Notes under the pieces: model-generated | What the model was told of the DNA's origin: nothing | Seen by the model: the letters and a program-made list of their open reading frames with translations, nothing else | Database searches by the model: none | In this document: positions 1-6,843 of the stretch, piece by piece | Position numbering within the stretch: the stretch's first letter is position 1 | Layout of the letters: the number at the start of each line of letters is the position of its first letter | DNA from: Lewinella sp. IMCC34191 | GTDB taxonomy: Bacteria; Bacteroidota; Bacteroidia; Chitinophagales; Saprospiraceae | DNA: 64,000 nt | Assembly (NCBI RefSeq): GCF_003390935.1 | Contig: NZ_QNQZ01000009.1 | Coordinates: forward strand, 1 to 64,000 | Reading direction: 5' to 3' | Made by a program: the position numbers and the translations under genes

Positions 1-68
1 TTTCCAAACTTTATATCGTGATTGAAAGTGCCGAACAGACCTTCCACCTTTATTCTTTTAAATTTCAT
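1..68 (-). CDS. N-terminus of a probable AAA/OLD-like ATPase (cut by window edge)
   Basis: An ATG on the minus strand at 68 opens a frame that runs off the window. The first residues, MKFKRIKVEGLFGTFNHDI, resemble the usual opening strand of OLD/SMC-like AAA ATPases, in which a short basic beta strand precedes the Walker A loop. The Walker A motif itself lies outside the window, so the assignment rests on about 22 residues. The gene sits left of the first palindromic site, in the same orientation as all other cassette genes, so it is probably the cargo of the next cassette. Confidence 0.45.
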   Translation of the reverse strand, partial: MKFKRIKVEGLFGTFNHDIKFG

Positions 69-119
69 TGCAGTTCGTAACTATTTAGTTTGTTTTCGCT
101 GTAATATATGGTTAGTTGC

Positions 120-252
120 GCAGAACGGGTGCGCCACCGCAGGCCGGCTAAACCGACCAACTTACGGATCAGTAGTTTTCTTTCCTAGCCGATAAAACCT
201 CCTCGATACCAAAAAGCACCACCGCCGGCTTGACGATGGCGCGATGTTGGCG
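120..252 (-). repeat. attC-like site 1
   Basis: Imperfect palindrome of about 133 bp. The left box is GCAGAAC (120-126, degenerate RYYYAAC) and the right box is GTTGGCG (246-252). The inner left arm, GCGCCACCGCAGGCCGGC, pairs with the inner right arm, GCCGGCTTGACGATGGCGC, leaving a variable loop of about 70 bases. Arms and boxes recur at six further places. The strand is inferred from the flanking genes and from an extra unpaired base in the right arm, where the extrahelical base of an L'' box would be expected. Confidence 0.75.
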
Positions 253-270
253 GAAGTGCTTTTTTTATTC

Positions 271-552
271 GGAGTGATGCGGGCTGTTTCTACGCGGTAG
301 CTTATCAGAGTTGTACGAGCTGTTTCTACGCTGCAGCTTTTTCAAAGTCGTGCGGGTTGTTTCTACGCGGTAGCTGTCCGTAGTCGTACAAGCTGTTATA
401 CGCGGTAGCTTTTTCGGAGTCTTGCGAGCTTTTTCTGCGCGGTAGCTTTTCGGAGTAGTGCGGGCTGTTTCTATGCAGTAGCTTTTCGGAGCTGTACGGG
501 CTGTTTCTGCGCGGTAGCTTAAAAGTCTTGCGCGCTGTTTCTGCGCGGTAAT
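271..552. repeat. Eight degenerate tandem copies of a ~35-bp unit
   Basis: The stretch between attC-like site 1 and the SUKH-like gene is built from eight contiguous, diverged copies of a unit containing GCTGTTTCTACGCGGTAGCT followed by TTTTCGGAGT. Copies begin near 271, 306, 341, 376, 411, 446, 483 and 517. There are no unique spacers, so this is not a CRISPR array. It lies downstream of the SUKH-like gene inside one cassette, and no coding function is visible. Confidence 0.85.
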
Positions 553-649
553 TGTATTACTTCTATTGGTTGTTTCAACTTAATAAAGTTCTTTAATAAT
601 TGGCTAATCGGTCTGCTGTAAAATACTTATTATGATTAGCCTCCAGCAA

Positions 650-1075
650 TTATTCAAACCAGTCCTTGCCCTTGTGCAGTCTCAATAAAAAATCAAAAAA
701 GGAATCTCCAATTTTAATGTGATCATTTGAATCTGTAAAGATCAATGGAGATATAATTACTCGATCTACTGCATATTGTCGGTATTCCAAGCCTATAAAT
801 TCACCAGCGCCGTTGCCTCCAATGCCCAGTACATTAAAAAATTGGAGTGGAATCTGGTAGTCCGTATTGGCCTCAATAATGTCCTCTGCGCCCCATAATC
901 GCACATATTCATTGCCAATGAAATCTTCAAATGCCTCGTAATTTTCTAAAAAAAGCTTATAGTCTGAGGGGAGTTCGCACCCAAATTTGCTTTCAATTCC
1001 ACTTACAATTAAAGGTACTCGGAGTTCTCTTTGCCGAAAGCTATACGTATCTAAGAGTCTATTAATAGAGTCCAT
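650..1075 (-). CDS. SMI1/KNR4 (SUKH) family immunity-like protein
   Basis: 141 residues. The N-terminal helix region contains IESKFGCELPSDYKLFLENY, the typical SUKH opening (short helix, [LI]P.DY..FL). It is followed by a turn-rich segment, GIGGNGAGEFIGLE, and a C-terminal strand-helix ending near DSFFDFLLRL. SUKH proteins commonly act as immunity proteins against secreted or contact-dependent toxins, but no toxin gene is adjacent, so the partner is unknown. I start at the ATG at 1075 (MDSINRLL). A longer frame to 1144 would read into attC-like site 2. This is the only gene in its cassette. Confidence 0.78.
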   Translation of the reverse strand: MDSINRLLDTYSFRQRELRVPLIVSGIESKFGCELPSDYKLFLENYEAFEDFIGNEYVRLWGAEDIIEANTDYQIPLQFFNVLGIGGNGAGEFIGLEYRQYAVDRVIISPLIFTDSNDHIKIGDSFFDFLLRLHKGKDWFE

Positions 1076-1100
1076 CGCGAGTTCTTTGTGTGAGCATTTC

Positions 1101-1237
1101 CGCCAACGGGGGCGCCACCGCAGGCCGGCTCCACCAGTCAGCAATAACGAATCTCAAACAGCTTCAAGAGAGCGTTTAAAGGCTTCATAAATACCCAAAA
1201 GCTCACCCGCCGGCTTGACGATGGCGCGGTGTTCTGC
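1101..1237 (-). repeat. attC-like site 2
   Basis: The left box is CGCCAAC (1101-1107) and the right box is GTTCTGC (1231-1237). The same paired inner arms as in site 1 begin with GGCGCCACCGCAGGCCGGCT and end with GCCGGCTTGACGATGGCGC. The stop codon of the metallo-beta-lactamase-fold gene lies only three bases beyond the right box, which is the tight packing expected at a cassette end. Confidence 0.78.
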
Positions 1238-1240
1238 GCT

Positions 1241-2191
1241 TTATTTTAAATTGAAGACTAGATCAGTTTTATCTACTGGAACACTATAGCGACTAGTGCT
1301 AAAAATGTTTAGATAACTACTATGCTGTTCGGTTGCCAGGTTGCCAGTTATATGAAGTTGAGATGGCTGATGCGCAAAAAATCGTACAACCTCAGGATGA
1401 GGATGGCCGTAGGTATTTGGCCCGGTTGAAACTGCAATGTGTGATTTATTAGATAATTTCCGCTTTCGCCAAAACGTATTGTTATGGTTTCCTTTTGAGC
1501 CGTGATGTGGTGCCTGTCCAACTGTTAAGATCTTTTCTAATTCTAACTTCTGCTTTCTATCCAACCGTACAAGAGAATATTTCATGGTATCACTAGTTAA
1601 TAGGCAATATTCGTGTTCAGATTCGATAATTATTGTAGAAGAAAGATAGTTGGCGTTAGCATTATTTGATTTTGATTCGAATGATTCACCTCTAAAAGCT
1701 TGTTTCGCAAATCTATCATATTCAATCGAGGTTGGTGACAAAATGGTCAAACGATAGGATTCTCGATTGAATCGCATAGTTGAAAAAGGTGAATCACCAT
1801 CGATACTAGCTAAATTACAGTTCATCTTATCACGAAAGTCTCGGAACTTTTTGAAGAGTATAGACAAGTCGTTGATTGCGACGTGGCCTTTTACAGATCC
1901 TCTTAGATAATCGGGCACATTTGAGCACGTATGAAGAATGTATTTTAGGGGTACGTCTTTTTCTTTTATTTGATCAAGAAGTTGACTCATCCCGCTGAAA
2001 TGATCCGTGTGCGGATGAGATAAAAGTATTATTTCAACTTCAGGGTTATCAAAGCTTGATATATATTCCCAGGAAGGTACTCTACCTTGAAATTCATTAC
2101 AATCAATAAGTATAAACTTATTGACCTCTTCCTCAATCCAATGAATGATAATTGAATCACCCTGTCCGACATTTTTAAAGACTAATTTCAT
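1241..2191 (-). CDS. ComEC/Rec2-type metallo-beta-lactamase-fold hydrolase
   Basis: 316 residues. The opening, [12 protein letters not shown], is close to the DVGQGD signature of ComEC-type metallo-beta-lactamase domains. The metal-binding HxHxDH motif is present as HPHTDH (residues 59-64). A further Asp appears in LLTSDTM (about 201), and the family's AP-HHGS motif is at residues 227-232. There are no membrane segments, so this is the soluble catalytic domain without the ComEC channel. Similar soluble domains occur in several phage-defence loci, including AVAST type I, but here there is no STAND or protease partner. It is the last gene of a three-gene operon and overlaps the preceding gene by 17 bp. 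The substrate is unknown. Confidence 0.82.
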
Positions 2192-2744
2192 GATTTAACG
2201 GCTGATCAATATTTGATCCTTTTAAGTCTTCTAAATTATCAACAACAGCAAACTGCTCAAGTGACACTATCCCAGAACCATCAAAGACATCTATTCGGGT
2301 TGATCCTGGTCTACTCTTTATCTTAATTACTATTGGAGAATCTATATCTAGGTTATTAACAGCTGAAAATAATTCGGAAGGAAACACGCGATCTTCATAC
2401 GCATGATCTTCGGCGTTGATTAATAATCTGCAAGTTACAGTACTTCTTGTAATATCTTTTACAATGGCATCAAAGTTCAGTTTGACAGTCCATTTCTCAA
2501 AAACCTGATAGCCATGTTGATTAAGAGGCAATAGACCTCTTTTTACGTCACTGGTGAATATTTCATTATGATCAATCAATTGATTTACTGACTCAGGTAA
2601 ATTTTTAGAGTTAAAGCCCTTTGTTACAAAATCAGCAGACCGTAGTTGCTCGCTAAATGATATGCTGGTAAGGTCGTAGGTATACAAATGGTCTTCCGCA
2701 ACCATACGCTTCCCTGAATCTTTAACAATAATACTGTCTTTCAT
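2175..2744 (-). CDS. Uncharacterised protein, middle gene of MBL operon
   Basis: 189 residues; I do not recognise the family. The N-terminal half is polar and mixed. The C-terminal half looks beta-rich, with alternating hydrophobic segments such as [20 protein letters not shown]. No signal peptide, membrane segment or catalytic motif is evident. It overlaps the upstream gene by four bases (ATGA type) and the downstream hydrolase gene by 17 bp. Such coupling argues that the three products are made together and act together, perhaps as a complex, which is inference. Confidence 0.7.
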
Positions 2745-3442
2745 TTTGCTACTGCGTTTATAGTTCGTGAAGAATTTGTTAGTAAATTTTTGAAAGTTTC
2801 AAACTTAATATCATGCTGCCGTTCAAATAGTCTAACTTCTGTAGCAATTCCAGTTTTGCTATTTAATGCTTGCAAATATTCTGCATCCATTATTTGTAAT
2901 CCTTTTTCCGAAATATATTCGACATTATCATAGACTGAAGATTCTATAAACTTATAGGTTCCTTCTTCAGACTTTATCTGCTCTATAGAAAAAAGGAGTT
3001 TAGTTGCATCCTCACTTTCATTGCGAAGATTTTGGCTAAAAAACCGATCCATAAAAGTTTTTGAATTAGCTCTGGAGTCGCCTTCATTTAATTCTACCTG
3101 CAATTGAAAGCAGAGATGGTTTATCACTCCACCGAAAGACTCTAATGAGGTAATATCTTTAAATATTTTAAAAAAAGTGTCTACTGGCGTTGACTGCCTG
3201 TTCTGTAAAAGTTGTGGTTCACCATCAACACGTAAAACTAAAGATTGCCAAGAGGCGAAGACAGCATAACTCTCTTCAGTTGACCTCAGCTCAATTTGTT
3301 CTTTAGTTACTCCTTCATCTTTAATATTTATTTTATCAAAAAATTTGACGTATTTACTTAGTACCTTCTTTAAAGAATCTTTAAAGTCAAGAATAGGTCG
3401 ATACCTAATTTCATATTGAATCAGGTTGCAAGTCATAGCCAT
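2741..3442 (-). CDS. Uncharacterised protein, first gene of MBL operon (possibly TIGR04255-like)
   Basis: 233 residues. The layout is an N-terminal strand (LIQYEIRYRP), then a helix, then paired strands in the middle (SWQSLVLRVDG, FQLQVELNEG), ending in long helices. This faintly recalls the sporadically distributed TIGR04255 family, but the match is by eye and weak. It is the promoter-proximal gene of a three-gene, overlapping operon that fills one cassette and ends in a metallo-beta-lactamase-fold hydrolase. No secretion signal or membrane segment is seen. Confidence 0.62.
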   Translation of the reverse strand: MAMTCNLIQYEIRYRPILDFKDSLKKVLSKYVKFFDKINIKDEGVTKEQIELRSTEESYAVFASWQSLVLRVDGEPQLLQNRQSTPVDTFFKIFKDITSLESFGGVINHLCFQLQVELNEGDSRANSKTFMDRFFSQNLRNESEDATKLLFSIEQIKSEEGTYKFIESSVYDNVEYISEKGLQIMDAEYLQALNSKTGIATEVRLFERQHDIKFETFKNLLTNSSRTINAVAK

Positions 3443-3610
3443 AGGGAAGTTAGTACAGCCAAAGTAGCAATTTAGTTTGTTAAAATTATTTTTATTACTA
3501 CAAACATTTGTTTTATCTACAAAGCCCTAAAAGTCTACGGTTTTAAATCGTTGGATATGAAAAAGTTCATTGAAGAACAAATTGTTTGTAATGAACGCTT
3601 CTATCGTTGC

Positions 3611-3746
3611 GCAGAACGGTTGCGCCACCGCAGGCCGGCTTCACCAACCAGCATCTGGACCTCGACAATCTTTAAGTCAGCTTTTAAAAGCATTCTCGCC
3701 TCCTAAAAGCTTTTACCGCCGGCTTGACGATGGCGCAATGTTAGCG
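3611..3746 (-). repeat. attC-like site 3
   Basis: The left box is GCAGAAC (3611-3617) and the right box is GTTAGCG (3740-3746), followed by GCATT. The inner arms are the same as in sites 1 and 2. The downstream gene's stop codon is about 10 bp beyond the right box. Confidence 0.78.
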
Positions 3747-3755
3747 GCATTCATT

Positions 3756-4691
3756 TCATTCTTCTTCTTGATTGTTATTACCAGTATTTTCTATCATTTT
3801 TACAGGATTCTGTTCAATTAATATTGACCTATTAGATTGAAGCTTTTCTTCGGATACTATTTCTCTAGGTAGAACATTTAGTCCAATCAATTTTTCAGTA
3901 CGTGTTTTCAGGTAGTGATCGTATTCCTTTGCTTCATCTGAAGTGATTACACCGTTATCAAGTTTCTCTTTTATTAATTCTCTATAGGACAATGATTTCA
4001 TTAACCTGTCAAAGTCTTTGTTTTCATTGTAGGCCTTTCTATCTCGGAAGAACTCCCATATCTCCTTGAATATATGAAATAATGACTTTGCTGTTTCGGC
4101 TTTATCTTGAATTCCTAAGTTAATATCGCTGCCAGAATCTAATAAAACAATTTCTGGTTCTGATATTTCACCCCCTACCAAATTAGATAGCTTAATAAAC
4201 AGCTCATTTAAGTTTTTTACGATTTTAAATAGTTCCTCTAATGTAATGTTATCCTCATTGACGACAGTAAATATTATGATTCCATCATTAATGTTTTCTC
4301 CGGGTTCACTTTCCACCTCTGTAGGTAGTAAAATACTCTTAGTTCTTTGAGCATTGAGCAAATTTTTGTGAAGAAAATATAAATCTAGAACTATTGGGTA
4401 TTTTATTAGCTGGTGGATTTGGCTATTTGTGATTAGTAGGTTTGTTATTTCAGATAAATTTTTAGATTGATATAACTCTAAAAAGCCTTGAACTGTAAAG
4501 ATCTTTTTGAATCTATCACTTTCTACTAGTCTATCAAAATTACTTTTAGATTCAAGAAGTAGCGGAAGGATAGTTACAAAATTTGCTGTGTTAGAACTTG
4601 AAAATCTTTGTTCAAATTGCTTTACAATATCTTTTGATCGCAACTGCTCAACAGCTATATCAACATCCTCAAAGTATTCTAGTCGTTGCAT
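3756..4691 (-). CDS. Uncharacterised cassette protein
   Basis: 311 residues, sole gene of its cassette; I do not recognise it. It appears largely helical and acidic, with a central predicted strand segment (GIIIFTVVNEDNITLEELF), a helix rich in Leu (VKNLNELFIKLSNL) and a polar, Asn/Glu-rich C-terminal tail. There is no signal peptide, membrane segment or recognisable enzymatic motif. The low GC content matches the neighbouring cassettes and differs from the core genome to the right. Confidence 0.68.
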   Translation of the reverse strand: MQRLEYFEDVDIAVEQLRSKDIVKQFEQRFSSSNTANFVTILPLLLESKSNFDRLVESDRFKKIFTVQGFLELYQSKNLSEITNLLITNSQIHQLIKYPIVLDLYFLHKNLLNAQRTKSILLPTEVESEPGENINDGIIIFTVVNEDNITLEELFKIVKNLNELFIKLSNLVGGEISEPEIVLLDSGSDINLGIQDKAETAKSLFHIFKEIWEFFRDRKAYNENKDFDRLMKSLSYRELIKEKLDNGVITSDEAKEYDHYLKTRTEKLIGLNVLPREIVSEEKLQSNRSILIEQNPVKMIENTGNNNQEEE

Positions 4692-4776
4692 TTAAATTTC
4701 ACAATTTTAATTTGCCTCAATATAGATCATATTAAGGATTTGTCGACGTGATTCCGTGGTGTTTGTACTCGATTGC

Positions 4777-4912
4777 CGCTAACGTTTGCCTACCCGACGG
4801 CCGCCTGAACCAGCCAGTACATAGGAAGCTGAAGTTCACTAACGCCGCTCCTAAAAAAATTATAGAAGCCAAAAGCTCAGCTGGCGGCTGTACGTGGTAG
4901 GCGGTGTTGGGC
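4777..4912 (-). repeat. attC-like site 4, divergent stem sequence
   Basis: The boxes are CGCTAAC (4777-4783) and GTTGGGC (4906-4912, an exact GTTRRRY). The inner arms differ in sequence from the other six sites but still pair: GCCTACC with GGTAGGC, then CG with CG, then GCCGCC with GGCGGC. The right arm again carries an extra base. Structure is kept while sequence changes, which is the hallmark of attC sites. Confidence 0.78.
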
Positions 4913-5014
4913 GAATTTTAATGTAAATATATATTGATCAATCTAGTTAGTTCCCTAGTACCCTGCGCGATATTTTCTCATTCAAATTTACTTTATTCAA
5001 ATCGCGCCAATGTT

Positions 5015-5449
5015 CTATCTCTTGTCGAGTATCGGCTTCACTAGTAACAAATACAAAAATCCGCCGACAATTCCCAAACCAAAGGCATATAGCAGAAAAT
5101 TTTCTATCAAATGATATAAGTAAATTTCTCGCATCACATTTTTTGTTAATTCGTGAGCTAAAAGTAGCAATGACACCGATGTCATGCCAAGAATAAAAGC
5201 CGTGAATTCTTTTATATGACCTCTTACGATTTGTATCCAAGTATAGAATGAGAAGCAAGCTAGAGGTATAAATATCTTCAATGCTTTTGCAATAATTTTG
5301 AAATCAGCACCATTGCGATAATCATCCCAGTACTTCACTGCATCACCATGAATGTTGTACATAAATAAAAAGCTTACAAACAACGTTGTTAATATTATGG
5401 TGTCCGCTGTGCCAATCGTTCTAGATGCTTCACTCTGCATGCGCTTCAA
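5015..5449 (-). CDS. Small multi-pass membrane protein
   Basis: 144 residues with about four hydrophobic segments: TADTIILTTLFVSFLFMY, LKIFIPLACFSFYTWI, FILGMTSVSLLLLAHEL and FLLYAFGLGIVGGFLYLLLV. No family is recognised. It shares a cassette with the TOPRIM protein and its small partner but is separated from them by about 135 bp without a visible attC-like site, so it may have its own promoter. Small membrane proteins next to nucleases are common in defence loci as effectors or membrane anchors; that role here is speculation. Confidence 0.65.
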   Translation of the reverse strand: MKRMQSEASRTIGTADTIILTTLFVSFLFMYNIHGDAVKYWDDYRNGADFKIIAKALKIFIPLACFSFYTWIQIVRGHIKEFTAFILGMTSVSLLLLAHELTKNVMREIYLYHLIENFLLYAFGLGIVGGFLYLLLVKPILDKR

Positions 5450-5584
5450 TCTTATTTATGATTTTTTTGTCGCCCCGGAAAGTCGATAATTCAGGACTTG
5501 CTCGTGTATGCAATTTAGATTTCCAACAAACTTTCAGTCGTGCGTTAAGGTGACATATAAATATTCATCATGCTAAGAGTTCAA

Positions 5585-6334
5585 TCATTCTCTCAAGAAC
5601 TCAATGAATCTAAATATTTCTTCTTTCCTGTCGGTTATAAAGTAAGTATATGAAAGATCCCTGGCTATTTCTTTTCCTATCGTGTCTGATAACAAAACTT
5701 TGAAGCCTTTCAAATCCAAATTATACTCTTCCTTCAGAAAGCGGTTGATTGACATTTCTGATTTTTTATACAATGACACCACTTCTAATGGGTTATCCAC
5801 GAGTTCTATATTTATCTTCTCCATAGCTTCTAACAATAAGATTATTGGGAGTGATGATTCAAAATCATACTTAAAAGCAAATGTGTCCACTTCATTAAAT
5901 AGCCCTCTTCCTTTGTGCAGTGAAAAAATATCATTCCCCTTACCGTCCTGATCACCCTGGATCTTCACTTCGTATCCAATCTTACGGTATTGCTCGACCA
6001 ATTGATGAATTTTTGAAAACTTTCCATTCGTCTTCCCTTGATAATTCAAAACCTCGATTCCATAAACGGGCATTATACCACTATCCATCATTCGGTTTAC
6101 AAATATTCTCTCGCTCTCACCTTCTACCAAAATGAGCTTTTTCTGTATTTTGAATTCTGGTAAATCTCTAAAATTATAGGCTACCATATTAATATTACCT
6201 CGATGTTTAATGAATGGCCCCAACAATACAGGAAATAACTCCCCATAATAATCTGCAAAATCGTCATTAATAATTGTTCCCACGTTCATTTCATAAGCTA
6301 AAAGGTACTTAGCTAGATAATAAAGGCCATCCAT
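5585..6334 (-). CDS. Stand-alone TOPRIM-domain protein (OLD-like nuclease domain)
   Basis: 249 residues. The central part carries a TOPRIM signature: KLILVEGESE with the catalytic-type Glu at residues 71-75, then GDQDGKGND at 127-135 supplying the Asp-x-Asp. This resembles the C-terminal nuclease domain of OLD proteins and the DUF4435/AriB-type partners of separate ATPases, but no ATPase is fused or adjacent here. The N-terminal 60 residues are unassigned. The gene follows a 102-residue Cys-containing protein with a three-base gap, so the two are almost certainly co-translated. Confidence 0.75.
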   Translation of the reverse strand: MDGLYYLAKYLLAYEMNVGTIINDDFADYYGELFPVLLGPFIKHRGNINMVAYNFRDLPEFKIQKKLILVEGESERIFVNRMMDSGIMPVYGIEVLNYQGKTNGKFSKIHQLVEQYRKIGYEVKIQGDQDGKGNDIFSLHKGRGLFNEVDTFAFKYDFESSLPIILLLEAMEKINIELVDNPLEVVSLYKKSEMSINRFLKEEYNLDLKGFKVLLSDTIGKEIARDLSYTYFITDRKEEIFRFIEFLRE

Positions 6335-6337
6335 AAA

Positions 6338-6646
6338 CTACTGCTTCCTGGATAACTCGTAGCTATTGAATAGATCGATGGACTTTGTAATAAATTGATG
6401 GATGACCTTACTAATGACGCCGCACTTTATTTCTTTCTTTTTATAAGGATGCCCAGGCCTGTCTTCAGCGAATTTGCAGTAGTCTCCTCTTCCGCATTGA
6501 TGGCACTCTACATATAGTAACCATTCTTCAGTAAGTGTGTAAATTAAAAAATCTACTTCTACTTCAGGTGGCAAGATTTTTCGATCTAATCCATTAAATT
6601 TTAAGATAGTTGTACCATCAAGTTGGTAGTACTCGAAATCTTCCAT
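6338..6646 (-). CDS. Small Cys-motif protein upstream of TOPRIM gene
   Basis: 102 residues; family not recognised. A compact cluster, CHQCGRGDYCKF, sits near residues 49-60 and could bind a metal, with a further Cys in KKKEIKCGV. The N-terminal half looks beta-rich and the C-terminal third helical. It directly precedes the TOPRIM gene (three-base gap), which suggests a two-component module. Confidence 0.65.
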   Translation of the reverse strand: MEDFEYYQLDGTTILKFNGLDRKILPPEVEVDFLIYTLTEEWLLYVECHQCGRGDYCKFAEDRPGHPYKKKEIKCGVISKVIHQFITKSIDLFNSYELSRKQ

Positions 6647-6692
6647 TCCATATAAGTATTTTGTGTTTCTTAGGCTACCTTATGCGGCTTTC

Positions 6693-6828
6693 GCCCAACG
6701 GGGGCGCCACCGCAGGCCGGCTACCACCAACCAACATTCGGATCTCTACTAGCTTCAAGTTAGCTTTTTAAGCCTTCATTGACACCTAAAAGCCTCACCG
6801 CCGGCTTGACGATGGCGCAATGTTGGTG
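6693..6828 (-). repeat. attC-like site 5
   Basis: The left box is GCCCAAC (6693-6699, exact RYYYAAC) and the right box is GTTGGTG (6822-6828). Inner arms are as in sites 1-3, with a variable loop. It lies between the TOPRIM cassette and the NACHT cassette. Confidence 0.8.
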
Positions 6829-6843
6829 GCAGTCTATACTTGG

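Noticed and set aside
271..552. Possible CRISPR array
   Set aside because: Units are contiguous and degenerate with no unique spacers, and no cas gene is near.
3570..3821. Plus-strand ORF across attC-like site 3 (similar ones at 8944-9222 and 10015-10203)
   Set aside because: All three translate the conserved palindrome (CATAGRL ... RRLDDGAMLA). Similarity comes from the repeat, not from a protein family.
4947..5258. 103-residue minus-strand ORF overlapping the small membrane protein
   Set aside because: It lies in another frame of a gene with clear membrane segments, lacks family features and ends in ordinary sequence.
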